Source of the DNA: Leptolyngbya sp. SIOISBB
GTDB taxonomy: Bacteria > Cyanobacteriota > Cyanobacteriia > Phormidesmidales > Phormidesmidaceae
NCBI GenBank assembly: GCA_010671905.1
Contig: JAAHII010000001.1
Coordinates: 6,782,026 to 6,846,025 of the forward strand
Direction: 5' to 3'
DNA: 64,000 nt
Shown piece by piece: positions 15,349 through 24,563 of the stretch; positions within the stretch are counted from its first letter, which is position 1, and each line of letters starts with the position of its first letter. The position numbers and the translations under genes are program-made. The notes beneath the pieces were generated by a model. That model was not told the origin of the DNA and searched no databases. It saw only the letters and a list, made by a program, of their open reading frames with translations.

Positions 15349-16025
15349 GCTGCACCTCCGACTGTTGCTAAGTGAGAGAGATGCCCCGTTTTTACATAAA
15401 TGAGACAGCCCGCTTCGCTATAGGGGGTATGGATACTCCCATGGGGGTTACGGAGCCAACTACCTTGGGGATACACCCCGTGGTCATCGGCAAAGGTACC
15501 TTTGAGGACAAAGATTTCTTCACCGCCCCAATGGCGATGGGTCTGGAAATGGGTTCCTGGTGCCCATTTCACCAGAGCGACCTGTTCGGTGCCGTAGGCG
15601 TGCAGAGGCAGCACCGTTAAACCCGCTACCAAGCCAGGAGCCCAATCAGCCTGGTGGGTATCAATCGTCACCTGAGTTTGATCGTTGGGATCCATTTGCC
15701 GTAGCTTCACCAAAATGGTTGCTCCCTCTTTGCTATGAGGCGTATGGCTGGAACCGACGGGATTGCGAACATAGGTGCCAGGGCCAAAATCGCCATGCTC
15801 ATCCGAGAACACGCCATCGAGCACGATGAATTCCTCGCCGCCGCCGTGGGTATGGGCAGAAAAGTAGCTGTCGGGAGCATAACGCACGAGGGAAGTGGCG
15901 CGGGCGACCTCTTCGCCATCTCGCTCTAGCATACGACGCTGCACACCCGGCATCGGGGAATCAACCCAGGGCAGGGCTTCGCTATGGACAACGGCCCGTT
16001 GATTTAAATCAGCGTGGATTTTCAT
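15345..16025 (-). CDS. bicupin protein (ChrR-type cupin domains)
   Basis: 226 residues with two cupin beta-barrels, about residues 15-110 and 120-220. Each has a metal-binding set: SAHTHGGGEEFIVLDG with a later SSHTPHS, and QTHRHWGGEEIFVLKG with GSIHTPYS. This is the fold of the ChrR anti-sigma C-terminal domain, but no anti-sigma zinc domain is present, so an enzymatic or binding role is more likely. It sits in the middle of the three-gene operon downstream of the TetR operator. Confidence 0.88.
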   Translation of the reverse strand: MKIHADLNQRAVVHSEALPWVDSPMPGVQRRMLERDGEEVARATSLVRYAPDSYFSAHTHGGGEEFIVLDGVFSDEHGDFGPGTYVRNPVGSSHTPHSKEGATILVKLRQMDPNDQTQVTIDTHQADWAPGLVAGLTVLPLHAYGTEQVALVKWAPGTHFQTHRHWGGEEIFVLKGTFADDHGVYPQGSWLRNPHGSIHTPYSEAGCLIYVKTGHLSHLATVGGAA

Positions 16026-16117
16026 GGCCTAAACCTCTTAAACGATGATTGACTCTGAAGTTGGTTACCTGACTACTGTCGAGAGGAAGTGACCCCTCTC
16101 GCAGCCAGGTGTTCGAC

Positions 16118-16900
16118 TTAGTTGTATTGATTACGCCCGGCCATAACCCCTCCGTCAATGTCCCAAACGGCTCCAGTCACCCAATCAGCATGATGGGATA
16201 GGAGAAAGGCGATCGCCTGAGCGACCTCTTCTGGGGTACCGACCCGACCAATTGGATGGAAGGCATTGAAGCCTTGCAGCGCATCATGCACCTCATCTTT
16301 GGGGATAAACCCCTCGTAAATCGGGGTTTCGACCACAGCGGGAGACACCGCATTGACTCGGATATTTTTACTCGCCAACTCCATCGCTAAGTGTTGAGTC
16401 AGGGAATGGAGCCCAGCTTTTGCCATGGAATAGGCCGATGAGGGCGTGGCCTGGACGGCCTGTTTGGCCCACATGGAGCCGACAGTCACGATCGCACCGC
16501 CGTGTCCATTTTTCACCATATTTTTGGCCACGGTTTGGGTCAGGAAAAAGATGGCTTTGTTGAGATCGAGATATTGGTCATAGTCAGCTTCAGTATGCTC
16601 TAGGAAAGGCTTGGGCAAGAAGAGCCCAGCCGCGTTGACCAACAGGGTGGCATCCGCATGCTTGACGGCAAGGCGATCGCTGAGGGCGTAGCGCTGCTCA
16701 GGATCGGTGATATCAGCTTGTTCACCAACCACGGGTCCGAAGCCTTGCAACGTTTCGACGGCAGCCTGAAGCTTTGCCGCTTGACGGCCCACTAAAACAA
16801 CAGAGCCGCCCCCTTTTAGAACGAGTTGAGCGACACTTTTGCCGATACCGCTAGTGCCACCAATTACGATGAGCTTCTGTCCTGCAAATTGCTGAGTCAT
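16118..16900 (-). CDS. short-chain dehydrogenase/reductase
   Basis: 260 residues, classical SDR. Nucleotide-binding VIGGTSGIG at about residues 11-19, NAAG at about 88-91, catalytic Ser in TVGSMW near 138 and YSMAKAG for the catalytic Tyr/Lys near 157-161. The C-terminus [10 protein letters not shown] is typical of the family. It is the first gene of the operon with the cupin and OsmC genes, and a palindrome matching the one before tetR lies about 25 bases upstream. Substrate is unknown; a carbonyl-detoxifying role fits the neighbours. Confidence 0.9.
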   Translation of the reverse strand: MTQQFAGQKLIVIGGTSGIGKSVAQLVLKGGGSVVLVGRQAAKLQAAVETLQGFGPVVGEQADITDPEQRYALSDRLAVKHADATLLVNAAGLFLPKPFLEHTEADYDQYLDLNKAIFFLTQTVAKNMVKNGHGGAIVTVGSMWAKQAVQATPSSAYSMAKAGLHSLTQHLAMELASKNIRVNAVSPAVVETPIYEGFIPKDEVHDALQGFNAFHPIGRVGTPEEVAQAIAFLLSHHADWVTGAVWDIDGGVMAGRNQYN

Positions 16901-16922
16901 GAGAGTTCTCCTTTTCGGATTT

Positions 16923-16938
16923 TACCTACTAGTAGGTA
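16923..16938. promoter_or_regulatory. TetR operator upstream of SDR-cupin-OsmC operon
   Basis: TACCTACTAGTAGGTA is a perfect 16-bp palindrome between the tetR stop and the SDR start. It shares the CTACTAGTAGGTA core with the site at 17539-17560. Confidence 0.78.
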
Positions 16939-16956
16939 GTTGAATGAACAAAAAAA

Positions 16957-17529
16957 TTAGCCGTCGCTGCAGAGGCTTGCTAACAGTGGTTGGGCAATGT
17001 CATCAAACGCTGCGGGGCTGTCCGTCGCTGTACGGGCCATGAGCTGGGCCCCTTGGACGGTCGCTAGCAAGAGTGAGGCTTCAGTTTCGGGGGAGAGGCG
17101 CGGTTGTAGGCAACCTGCCGCTTCCCCCGTTGCCAACACCCTTGTAAGCCAGGTTTGTATCTCAACAAGGAAGTCCCGAACCTCCTCCTGAACGGAGTTG
17201 GGGAGGACTTCAATTTCAGCTGACAACATGCCACACAGGCACATTTGACATTCGCTGAGGCCACTCCGATAAAGCCCAACAAACTGTTGGAGTTGCTGAC
17301 GTGGGTCAGACTCGGATTGCTCAATAGCCCTTAGCTTGTGCTGAAAGGTGGTGTGGTAGCGCTTGACCAATTCTTTACCGAGTTCTTCTTTCGAAGGGAA
17401 GTGGTAGTGAATGCTGGCTTTGCGAATGCCCACCTGCCTGGAGATGTCGGCGTAGCTGAAGGCACTATACCCTCGACAACGCACAAGATCTTGAGCCACA
17501 TCCAGAATTTGTTGAGCAGTTGCTTTCAT
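16957..17529 (-). CDS. TetR family repressor of the SDR-cupin-OsmC operon
   Basis: 190 residues. The TetR helix-turn-helix occupies residues about 5-55 (YADISRQVGIRKASIHYHFP). The ligand-binding domain contains a cysteine-rich patch, SECQMCLCGML near residues 90-100, that could be redox- or electrophile-reactive; this is inference. The gene lies upstream of and on the same strand as the SDR operon, and closely similar palindromes precede it (17539-17560) and the operon (16923-16938), which supports autoregulation and local repression. Confidence 0.9.
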   Translation of the reverse strand: MKATAQQILDVAQDLVRCRGYSAFSYADISRQVGIRKASIHYHFPSKEELGKELVKRYHTTFQHKLRAIEQSESDPRQQLQQFVGLYRSGLSECQMCLCGMLSAEIEVLPNSVQEEVRDFLVEIQTWLTRVLATGEAAGCLQPRLSPETEASLLLATVQGAQLMARTATDSPAAFDDIAQPLLASLCSDG

Positions 17530-17538
17530 GACCCAATT

Positions 17539-17560
17539 ATCTATCTACTAGTAGGTAGAT
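17539..17560. promoter_or_regulatory. TetR autoregulatory operator
   Basis: A 22-bp palindrome with one mismatched pair, ATCTATCTACTAGTAGGTAG and two more bases, ends 10 bases before the tetR start codon. Its core CTACTAGTAG recurs at 16925-16936 in front of the SDR gene. Confidence 0.75.
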
Positions 17561-17769
17561 GTCAACCTCTCATTCCTAATCTTGTTTGTTAGGTATGCAA
17601 GGTTGCCTCTTTGACGCTGCAGTTATACTTGTCTTCCCTGGATTTCGCTAGACAAAATCTGGCGATCGCATTCACCTTGCAATCTCTGGATTACCTAATC
17701 GAGAGCGTTTGGTTAGGGCTTCATTTCTGTACTCTGCATGCTGCGATCGCTGACGCCTGATCACCCCAT

Positions 17770-18378
17770 TCACGCGACTACAGTAGGTATTTTCAAGGCT
17801 TGCAAAAAGTTGCCTAGCAACACTTTCCCTGAATCGGTCAGCACACTTTCTGGGTGAAACTGCACTCCCTGAATGTGGGGATATTCGCGATGACGCACTC
17901 CCATAATGGCCCCATCTTCAACCCAGGCAGTGATTTCTAGACTGTCTGGACAAGTCTCTTTTTCCACAATCAAACTGTGATATCGCGTCGCCGTAAAAGG
18001 ATTGTCTAACCCCGCAAATACGCCTTGGTTCGTGTGGTGAATCGGCGACGTTTTACCATGCATCAATTCCGCTGCTGCAGTGACAGTACCGCCAAACACT
18101 TGGCCGATACTCTGGTGGCCCAAACAAACACCCAAAATCGGTATCGTCGGCCCCAAACGACGGATCAACTCAAGCGAAATGCCCGCATCATCAGGGCGTC
18201 CTGGCCCCGGTGAAATCACAATACCCTCAGGGGCCAAGCTGGTAAGTTCATCCACGGAGATTTCATCATTGCGATAGACTCGAATGTCTTGAGCCACTGA
18301 GAAGTCTTGGCCAAGCTCACCCAAATATTGCACCAGGTTGTAAGTAAAGCTGTCGTAGTTATCAATAACAACGATCAT
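17770..18378 (-). CDS. trpG: anthranilate/aminodeoxychorismate synthase glutamine amidotransferase
   Basis: 202 residues, class I glutamine amidotransferase. It begins [20 protein letters not shown], has the oxyanion strand [11 protein letters not shown], the nucleophile Cys in [11 protein letters not shown] (about residue 83) and the His-Glu pair in QFHPES (about residue 174). It supplies ammonia for anthranilate and/or p-aminobenzoate synthesis (TrpG or PabA; a single protein often serves both). It is the last gene of the DUF3285-ybeY-dgkA-trpG series on the minus strand. Confidence 0.93.
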   Translation of the reverse strand: MIVVIDNYDSFTYNLVQYLGELGQDFSVAQDIRVYRNDEISVDELTSLAPEGIVISPGPGRPDDAGISLELIRRLGPTIPILGVCLGHQSIGQVFGGTVTAAAELMHGKTSPIHHTNQGVFAGLDNPFTATRYHSLIVEKETCPDSLEITAWVEDGAIMGVRHREYPHIQGVQFHPESVLTDSGKVLLGNFLQALKIPTVVA

Positions 18379-18492
18379 GGCTCAAGCATCCTCAGGTTTT
18401 AGTTCAAAGGTTGACGATTGGTGGTGAAACGACGGCGAATAGCAGGAACAAGGGCAATCTGCATTCGTTTGAGATATTATCTCTACTTCTTA

Positions 18493-18954
18493 TCAGTAAG
18501 GTTGTAATGCTACCCACAGCGGCGGCAGCAGTAAGCAGATGCCGACTAAAATCGCGGTCAGAGCAGCGATGAATACGGCCCCCGCTGCACAGTCTTTAGC
18601 AATTTTAGCGAGTTCGTGAAAGCTCTGTTCTACCGTCAGATCGACCACGGCTTCTAGCGCGGTATTGATCAGTTCTAAAGCCATGACTGCACCACAGGTG
18701 AGCCCCAAGACCGCAATATCGAGCCGGGGCAATTGTAGGGTAATGCCCGCAGCAATCACAGCAGTTGTTACCAGGGCATGAATGCGAAAATTTCGCTGAG
18801 TTCGTAGAGCGTAGTAAATGCCCTGCCAAGCATACAAAAAACTAGCAGCCAGATTATGCGCGACTTGAAAGGCGGGAGGACGGAGCAACTGGGAGCCTGG
18901 CTCAGCTGGCGGAGCCCCTGGCTTCGATTCGGGCACGGAGGAAGAAGTCGGCAT
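18493..18954 (-). CDS. dgkA: diacylglycerol kinase, prokaryotic type
   Basis: About 153 residues. After a Pro-rich N-terminal tail come three membrane helices of the DgkA family with the hallmark ELINTALEAVVDL and the acidic AKDCAAGAV loop, which bind ATP-Mg and the lipid. It phosphorylates diacylglycerol or undecaprenol at the membrane. The frame extends to 19029, but the family region and the ATG at 18954 (MPTSSSV) favour the shorter start. Located between ybeY and trpG, as is common in cyanobacteria. Confidence 0.9.
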   Translation of the reverse strand: MPTSSSVPESKPGAPPAEPGSQLLRPPAFQVAHNLAASFLYAWQGIYYALRTQRNFRIHALVTTAVIAAGITLQLPRLDIAVLGLTCGAVMALELINTALEAVVDLTVEQSFHELAKIAKDCAAGAVFIAALTAILVGICLLLPPLWVALQPY

Positions 18955-19163
18955 AAAAGCGAAAAATGGTCTGGTCAAATTCCCGCAGAAGAGGCAGTGA
19001 TCGCCCTTTAGGCAACCCTCACGGAGCAACTTAGCTATTCTGCAGCACTAGCATAATGCAGATAGTGAGACAACCGCCGTTCTGGGTGTCCCTTTTAGTC
19101 CAAAAACGTCGGCAAAGAGGGCGAGATCAGAGCGGAGTTCGTGGGGATACAGCCGCTGACCGT

Positions 19164-19691
19164 TCAATCTTCAGCCAGATAGGCAGAGTCGGGGAGATAC
19201 ATATCGGTGCCAGCTAGGAGCGATCGCTGCATCGTCCACATGGCTTGCAGACTCGCTTCGTCGGGGTGATCCCAGCCCAGTAAATGCAGCAGCCCGTGGG
19301 CCGCGAGCCAAGCCAGCTCCTCTCTTAAGGAATGGCCATGCACCTTGCATTGCCGCTGCGCCGTTTCTACAGAAATGATCAAATCACCCAAATTGAAGGG
19401 AATGGCCGTCAAGACCTCAGGTGGCAACGGGGTGTCATCCACCCCGGCAAATGAGAGGACATCCGTGGGCTGATCTTGCTGGCGATAGTCGCGGTTGAGC
19501 GTGGCAATGCCCGCATCTGTAGTGAATTGGAGGCTCAGTTCGTAGGCATTAAGCGGTGACAATATCGGCGCCAACTGACGGAGCCAAATGAGTAACCACC
19601 GCTGCCAAGCCGTCGCTGGCGCGATCGCTTCAATCATTGCTAGCCCGTCCCCAAATACCTCAACTTCAAGGGTCAGATCGCTACTAGACAT
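19164..19691 (-). CDS. ybeY: endoribonuclease YbeY (16S rRNA maturation)
   Basis: 175 residues. The zinc-binding signature HGLLHLLGWDH (three histidines) is near residues 136-146, preceded by the family strands TLNRDYRQQDQPTDVLSF and LGDLIISVETAQ. YbeY processes the 3' end of 16S rRNA and takes part in ribosome quality control in the cytoplasm. Its start lies two bases after the stop of the DUF3285 gene, indicating a tight operon with it. Confidence 0.95.
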   Translation of the reverse strand: MSSSDLTLEVEVFGDGLAMIEAIAPATAWQRWLLIWLRQLAPILSPLNAYELSLQFTTDAGIATLNRDYRQQDQPTDVLSFAGVDDTPLPPEVLTAIPFNLGDLIISVETAQRQCKVHGHSLREELAWLAAHGLLHLLGWDHPDEASLQAMWTMQRSLLAGTDMYLPDSAYLAED

Positions 19692-19693
19692 GA

Positions 19694-19906
19694 CTACCGA
19701 GTCAAATACGAGAGCCCGACGAGAATGCCGATTAACGCCATGACCGTCAGGGTGAAATGGAAGAGCGATTTACCGCCTTTGCGCACCATATTCCGCATGG
19801 CGAGCTTAACGTAACTGGGCTTCGGTTCAGTAGGAACGGTGGGATCCGCTGGTACTGATGGGGGAGCCTCGGGGTTGGGAGTTTCCGTGAGGGAGTTTTC
19901 AGCCAT
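19694..19906 (-). CDS. DUF3285 family small membrane protein
   Basis: 70 residues: a Pro-rich N-terminal half, then SYVKLAMRNMVRKGGKSLFH and one C-terminal transmembrane helix (FTLTVMALIGILVGLSYL). This matches the cyanobacterial DUF3285 family, of unknown function, which is usually found next to ybeY as here (two-base gap). Confidence 0.88.
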   Translation of the reverse strand: MAENSLTETPNPEAPPSVPADPTVPTEPKPSYVKLAMRNMVRKGGKSLFHFTLTVMALIGILVGLSYLTR

Positions 19907-20513
19907 GATGTTTTTTGTGAATGGATAAAGGTCCAGTGATTATTGGAGAACTGGCCGCCTTGCTAGACAAGGGTCGTCCAGCGTGTGGGAGATCGCTCTA
20001 TTCACCATAGCAAGCTGGCTGCCGCCCTGAAATCAACCGGCAGCAATAGGGAACGGCGACGATATCAAGCGTGATGTCAGACATCACCACATTTTTTGCG
20101 ATGACCTGACACCTCCACTCCTAAGGTCATCTCACCATCACGATCACATCCGCTATTATCTGGGCGAGGCATTGCCACCGCCAGCATGGAAGCATTTTCA
20201 GCATCATTGGGATCACGGCATAGTTCAGACAGCTATAGCAAGTCGCAGTTTGGTTAGGTCACTCCCAATCACGGTAATCATTATCTGGCAGACCTTTCAA
20301 TTCCGCATTCCAACTTCCGCATTCCGAATTCTGCTATACGCCGCTGCTGGCCTCCATCACCGAGACATCCATCGGGTGCTCCGGACACCATATGTTGAGT
20401 AAACCACTCTGGTCGAGATCGCTCCGTGCCCGACTTGCTCCCAACCGATCGTTGCGCCGTGACCAGGCTCAGCAACCGGGCACACCATTCACCTCCACCA
20501 GGCAAGTAAACCT
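19907..20513. other. intergenic with MITE-like repeat
   Basis: A gene-free stretch of about 600 bases. It contains a 105-bp MITE-like element at 20234-20338, described separately. Short frames through the repeat have no family resemblance. Confidence 0.5.
20234..20338 (+). repeat. 105-bp MITE-like repeat, copy 1
   Basis: Starts TATAGCAAGTCGCAGTTTGG, contains TCTGGCAGACCTTTCAATTC and ends ATTCCGAATTCTGCTATA. It matches 58106-58210 over exactly the same 105 bases. The ends are short inverted repeats (TATAGCA and TGCTATA). Confidence 0.85.
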
Positions 20514-21398
20514 TTAGGAGCGTTGAGCAGAGAGATCCCGTTCGACTGCAGGCCAGTATTGCTGGGCAAAGACAACAAAATCGTATTCGCACTCTCGCAT
20601 GACTCGCTCGATGCGCCGATAGCGATGACTAAACCAAGTGGTCAACTGCTGCCAGGCGGGTTGCAAATCTTCAGTCTGGGTCAGCGCGAGATGATGATGC
20701 CGTAAACGAGGCAAGTAGTCTTCTACCCAAAACCGCATCAGGGGCTGATAGCCGGGATGATGCAGACAACTGAAATCGAGGATGGCTTGTCTCGTTAGCC
20801 CAAACTCAGTCAGGATCTCAGTGGGGAAATAGCAAACTCCTTGCTGGGCATCTTCGTACAGATCACGCAGGTTGTTATAAAACTGATCAACCCAGCCAAA
20901 CTGACGCGCGATCGCGCGTTGGTGCGCTGGCAAATCGGGCAGTAGCTGAAAGCAACTCCCGGCCAGCCGATCCAACATCACCTCGTAATCTTCCAGGCGA
21001 TCGATAATCAAGGGTGAACGGTGATAATCGGCGATCGCCGCCAGATATTCATCCCAAGCTGCGATCTCAGCCTGATGCAAAGCAGGACTGGCTTGAAACC
21101 AGTCTGCGGCTAGCACTTGTAGCACTTGCCAATGCTGACTATCAGCCGTCAGCTTGCCTTGCCGACGTAACCTTTTCCACGCCTGATAAAACGCCGGAAA
21201 CTGCTTTCCCCCTGGTTGCACAATGAGATCTTGCTCAGCCAGACGATCAACCCAGCGAATACAATAAAACCGTCGTTGCCAAGCGCTTTGCGTCGCGATC
21301 GGCAATGTCTGCAACCAGATGCCATTGTCGGCATCTTTTAAGGCATCATCGGCAATGCCATTGCCGACCGATGAGGCAATTGCTTTAGAAATATTCAT
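20514..21398 (-). CDS. squalene/phytoene synthase family protein
   Basis: 294 residues, cytoplasmic and all-helical. The centre carries squalene/phytoene-synthase-type features: YEVMLDRLAGSCFQLL, then FGWVDQFYNNLRDLYEDAQQ, which corresponds to the second Asp-rich motif (normally QLxNilRDvxeD), and GVCYFPTEIL after it. The first Asp-rich motif (DxxxD) is poorly preserved, so the family is recognisable but prenyl transfer is uncertain. It stands alone, away from crt or hpn genes. Confidence 0.75.
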   Translation of the reverse strand: MNISKAIASSVGNGIADDALKDADNGIWLQTLPIATQSAWQRRFYCIRWVDRLAEQDLIVQPGGKQFPAFYQAWKRLRRQGKLTADSQHWQVLQVLAADWFQASPALHQAEIAAWDEYLAAIADYHRSPLIIDRLEDYEVMLDRLAGSCFQLLPDLPAHQRAIARQFGWVDQFYNNLRDLYEDAQQGVCYFPTEILTEFGLTRQAILDFSCLHHPGYQPLMRFWVEDYLPRLRHHHLALTQTEDLQPAWQQLTTWFSHRYRRIERVMRECEYDFVVFAQQYWPAVERDLSAQRS

Positions 21399-21599
21399 TA
21401 TTTTGACGAAGCACCCTGAACATGCCCTTCAGCAGAATGCGAATCCTCGGTTTCAACTCAAGTTCAGCTATCTGCCAGACCAGAATGTTAGTTGCTAACT
21501 TGTGATGTTTCGGAGGGTTCGCTCTCTTAGGGTTGTGGGCGATAGTATACCTTCTGAACCTCTGAATTGAGTGCTCCAAGGCACCACCGTTAACACCGG
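21399..21599. other. upstream region between divergent genes
   Basis: No gene is supported here; with the palindromes at 21600-21631 it forms the divergent control region of the squalene/phytoene-synthase-like gene and accD. Confidence 0.4.
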
Positions 21600-21631
21600 A
21601 GTGAATTCACTGGCCGGTTAGCGAATTCGCT
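21600..21631. promoter_or_regulatory. twin 12-bp palindromes upstream of accD
   Basis: AGTGAATTCACT (21600-21611) and AGCGAATTCGCT (21620-21631) are each perfect palindromes sharing a GAATTC centre and separated by GGCCGGTT. Together they can also fold into one long imperfect hairpin. They lie about 90 bases before the accD start, a plausible place for a repressor pair or a leader structure. Confidence 0.45.
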
Positions 21632-21717
21632 CAGGCGTAACCAAACCCGATAGGATAAATCTCAGTCCCCTCATGGCCGCATGAGGATTTTCCTACGTAT
21701 GCACGGTTTTCAGAGAT

Positions 21718-22635
21718 ATGTCCCTGTTTGATTGGTTTGCAAATCGTCGTAAAGATGGTCCCATTAGCCCCGATCGGCAAGAGCGGGAAATTGCTGATGG
21801 CCTATGGTCTAAGTGTGAAGCTTGCGGTGTCATGACTTATACCAAAGACTTAAAGGCTAATCAGTTTGTCTGTGTGGAATGTGGCCATCACCATCGCGTC
21901 TTTAGTGATGATCGCATCGAACAATTGATTGACCAAGGCACGTGGCAACTCTTGAATGCTCATATACAGCCTCAAGATCCTCTCAAGTTTCGTGATCGCA
22001 AAGCTTACAGCGATCGCCTCCGAGATACGCAAACCCGGACAACCTTAACCGATGCAGTACAAACAGGTGTCGGTAAATTAGATAACTTACCCATCGGTTT
22101 AGGCGTCATGGACTTCCGCTTTATGGGCGGGAGTATGGGGTCTGTCGTCGGCGAGAAATTGACCCGCTTGATTGAGCACAGCACTGATTTAGAACTCCCC
22201 GTGATCATCGTGTGCGCTTCTGGCGGCGCCCGCATGCAAGAGGGCATGCTGAGTCTGATGCAAATGGCCAAAATTTCTGGAGCCCTAGAGCGCCACCGCG
22301 AAGCTGGGTTGCTCTACATTCCTGTGTTATCGCACCCGACGACTGGCGGCGTCACCGCTAGTTTCGCGATGTTAGGTGACATTATCGTAGCGGAACCTCA
22401 AGCCCTGATTGCCTTTGCCGGTCGTCGAGTGATTGAACAAACTGTGCGCGAAAAGCTCCCCGATGACTTTCAGACGGCGGAATACTTACTGAAACATGGC
22501 TTTGTGGATGTGATCGTGCCCCGCACTGAGTTGAAAGATATCCTCGCAAAATTGATTCGATTACACCAACCGGTGCCGTCTTCGCCCCTGCAACCGCTAC
22601 AACCGGTCTCCAATCATCAAGTTGTCATCTCTTAG
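21718..22635 (+). CDS. accD: acetyl-CoA carboxylase carboxyltransferase beta subunit
   Basis: 305 residues. The N-terminal zinc ribbon has four cysteines (CEACGVMTY and CVECGHHH, residues about 33-58). The carboxyltransferase core includes [22 protein letters not shown] and [16 protein letters not shown]. With AccA it transfers the carboxyl group from biotin to acetyl-CoA, the first committed step of fatty-acid synthesis. The other acc genes are not in this window. The start ATG at 21718 fits the family N-terminus ([11 protein letters not shown]). Confidence 0.97.
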   Translation: MSLFDWFANRRKDGPISPDRQEREIADGLWSKCEACGVMTYTKDLKANQFVCVECGHHHRVFSDDRIEQLIDQGTWQLLNAHIQPQDPLKFRDRKAYSDRLRDTQTRTTLTDAVQTGVGKLDNLPIGLGVMDFRFMGGSMGSVVGEKLTRLIEHSTDLELPVIIVCASGGARMQEGMLSLMQMAKISGALERHREAGLLYIPVLSHPTTGGVTASFAMLGDIIVAEPQALIAFAGRRVIEQTVREKLPDDFQTAEYLLKHGFVDVIVPRTELKDILAKLIRLHQPVPSSPLQPLQPVSNHQVVIS

Positions 22636-22877
22636 CGACCGGTAATCACCCCAAGTTGCTGTGATCTATGAAGCGCTTTGGGAATCAGCCCGTTCGGTGG
22701 CATGATAAAGAATATGAGAAGGACTTAACACTCAGTAGCGTTAGGTTTTGGTAGGCTCTGGAGGCTAAGCATCTTGGTATGTTGAGGTCTGCTGTATCGC
22801 CTTGCCGGAAGTCAACGCTCTAAGAAAAGTTCGCTGTGTTGTGTATTGGCTAGCCATAGATACCTTTGAGGAGAACC

Positions 22878-23384
22878 ATGCTTAAGAGATGCATTTGGCT
22901 AGCTGCGATCGCGGTTGTGGTGATGAGCCAGTTATTTAGCACCCCCGCTTTCGCAGCAGAGCTAGATGAGGCGACGCGCACCATCAAGCTTAATGAGCAA
23001 GGAGATACTGTAGTTCTGTCCCTAGAGCAAGTCAACCGGGGACGTCGGCAGTTCAACTACGCTTGCAGTATTTGCCATAACGGTGGCATTACCAAAACCA
23101 ACCCTACAGTGGGGTTAGATCCTGAGAGTTTGGCTGGGGCGTTGCCCCCCCGCGATAACCTTGAGGCTCTAGTGGATTACCTGGAGAATCCGACTACTTA
23201 TGACGGGTTAACAGAAATTTCTCAACTTCACCCCAGCGTCAAGAGTTCCGATCTTTATCCCAAGATGCGGAGCTTGACAGAAGAAGATCTGGTGGCAATT
23301 TCTGGTCATATTTTGCTGCAGCCTCAGGTCATTGGCCCGTTATGGGGTGGCGGCAAGAGCACTTATTCGGCTCCGGGAGTATAA
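22878..23384 (+). CDS. psbV: photosystem II cytochrome c-550
   Basis: 168 residues. A cleavable signal peptide ending near AFAAEL directs it to the thylakoid lumen. The haem-binding CxxCH is CSICH in FNYACSICHNGG; a second His ligand is likely in SQLHPS. The mature length (about 137 residues) and C-terminal LWGGGK fit PsbV, an extrinsic subunit that stabilises the oxygen-evolving complex. The frame opens at a TTG at 22866, but the ATG at 22878 has GAGGAG at 22868-22873. It is followed by a hairpin terminator and then petE. Confidence 0.96.
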   Translation: MLKRCIWLAAIAVVVMSQLFSTPAFAAELDEATRTIKLNEQGDTVVLSLEQVNRGRRQFNYACSICHNGGITKTNPTVGLDPESLAGALPPRDNLEALVDYLENPTTYDGLTEISQLHPSVKSSDLYPKMRSLTEEDLVAISGHILLQPQVIGPLWGGGKSTYSAPGV

Positions 23385-23445
23385 ACCAGCATCGAGAGGC
23401 TCTTTTGCCTCGATTAGAAACGGTTTATCCGGTGCTTAATTTTCT

Positions 23446-23483
23446 AATCCCCGCATGGTCAGGTGATCATGTGGGGATTTTGG
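23446..23483 (+). terminator. terminator after psbV
   Basis: AATCCCCGCATG (23446-23457) pairs with CATGTGGGGATT (23468-23479) with one G-T wobble, followed by TT then GG. The T-run is short. Confidence 0.6.
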
Positions 23484-23825
23484 TTGAAATGGCAATAGGG
23501 ATAGCTAGCGAGGTTGCCGCGCCATGGTACCCAAGCCCCAGATCACAACAGAGACTCTCTGAACACCAAATAAATCAGCCCCCAGCTAAACGCATCAATC
23601 TTAAAATAGTGCTTCAAAATCTCCCGCTGCAGGAGATTCTTGCTAGCATGTCATGAAATGGCTCAAACAAGTTGTTACAGCGCTTCTATTTTTCTGGAGA
23701 TAGACGTTGCATCAGTTAAGTTTGTAATTCTCTTTAAATCTCCTGCTTACAGGAGGTGTAGTTTGTGGCGCTTCAAGGTAAACTTCTAATAACAGTCAAG
23801 ATAAGTTAGCTGCTTAGAGGTTCCT
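23484..23825. other. intergenic between psbV and petE
   Basis: No gene is supported. A small hairpin (AATCTCC at 23618-23624 with GGAGATT at 23632-23638) lies upstream of petE; the petE promoter should be in this stretch. Confidence 0.4.
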
Positions 23826-24245
23826 ATGAAACAGATTGCACGTTCCATTCGCCAATTAGGTCTAGCCTGTTTGGCTTTCATGGTTGTGTTCGCAACATTT
23901 GCTATGTCCGCATCTCCGGCCATGGCAACAGACTACGAAGTCAAAATGGGTTCTGATTCCGGTTTGCTGATGTTTGAACCTGCTAAGCTCACCGTCAAGC
24001 CTGGTGACACGGTGACTTGGGTCAATAACAAGATGGCGCCCCACAACGTAATTTTTGATAGCAATCAAATTCCTGGTGGTGATAAGGACTTAGCTGACAA
24101 GATTTCTCACTCTCAGTTGACTTTTGCCCCTGGCGAAAACTACTCGACAACTTTTAGCGCTGATATGCCTGCTGGTGACTACGGCTACTTCTGCGCTCCT
24201 CATCGTGGCGCTGGCATGGTTGGCACGATTACCGTTGAAGGTTAA
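23826..24245 (+). CDS. petE: plastocyanin
   Basis: 139 residues with a signal peptide ending at MATDYE for export to the thylakoid lumen. The type I copper ligands are all present: His in MAPHNV (about residue 75) and Cys, His and Met in [10 protein letters not shown] (about residues 122-131). It carries electrons from cytochrome b6f to photosystem I. A strong terminator follows. In many cyanobacteria petE is copper-regulated; no regulator is adjacent here. Confidence 0.97.
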   Translation: MKQIARSIRQLGLACLAFMVVFATFAMSASPAMATDYEVKMGSDSGLLMFEPAKLTVKPGDTVTWVNNKMAPHNVIFDSNQIPGGDKDLADKISHSQLTFAPGENYSTTFSADMPAGDYGYFCAPHRGAGMVGTITVEG

Positions 24246-24287
24246 TCTAAGTCCTCAACAGGATCTTCAGAGTTGCTGAACTCTTCT

Positions 24288-24322
24288 CAAAGCCTCTCCT
24301 TGTTTAGGGGGAGGCTTTGTTA
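24288..24322 (+). terminator. terminator of petE
   Basis: CAAAGCCTC (24288-24296) pairs with GAGGCTTTG (24311-24319); the stem can extend through adjacent CC/GG bases. Confidence 0.75.
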
Positions 24323-24563
24323 ATGGACAATCATTCTGCACAAGAACTGGCTTTGAACGCAGTGGGTAGTTTGGCTGGGGTAATCACCCAATCAAATGCC
24401 CTCTCTACCATGTGAATTAAAGTGACATTATTGCGACTTTGCTAAGAAAAGCAACGGATTTCTCTTGAACTGAGCCGTTTGCCAAAACTTTTCTAAAGCT
24501 TATTTAGGTCTTAACGGCTCTCAGATATTGTTAAATCGGATACTATTTAATGAAATTAGGAAC

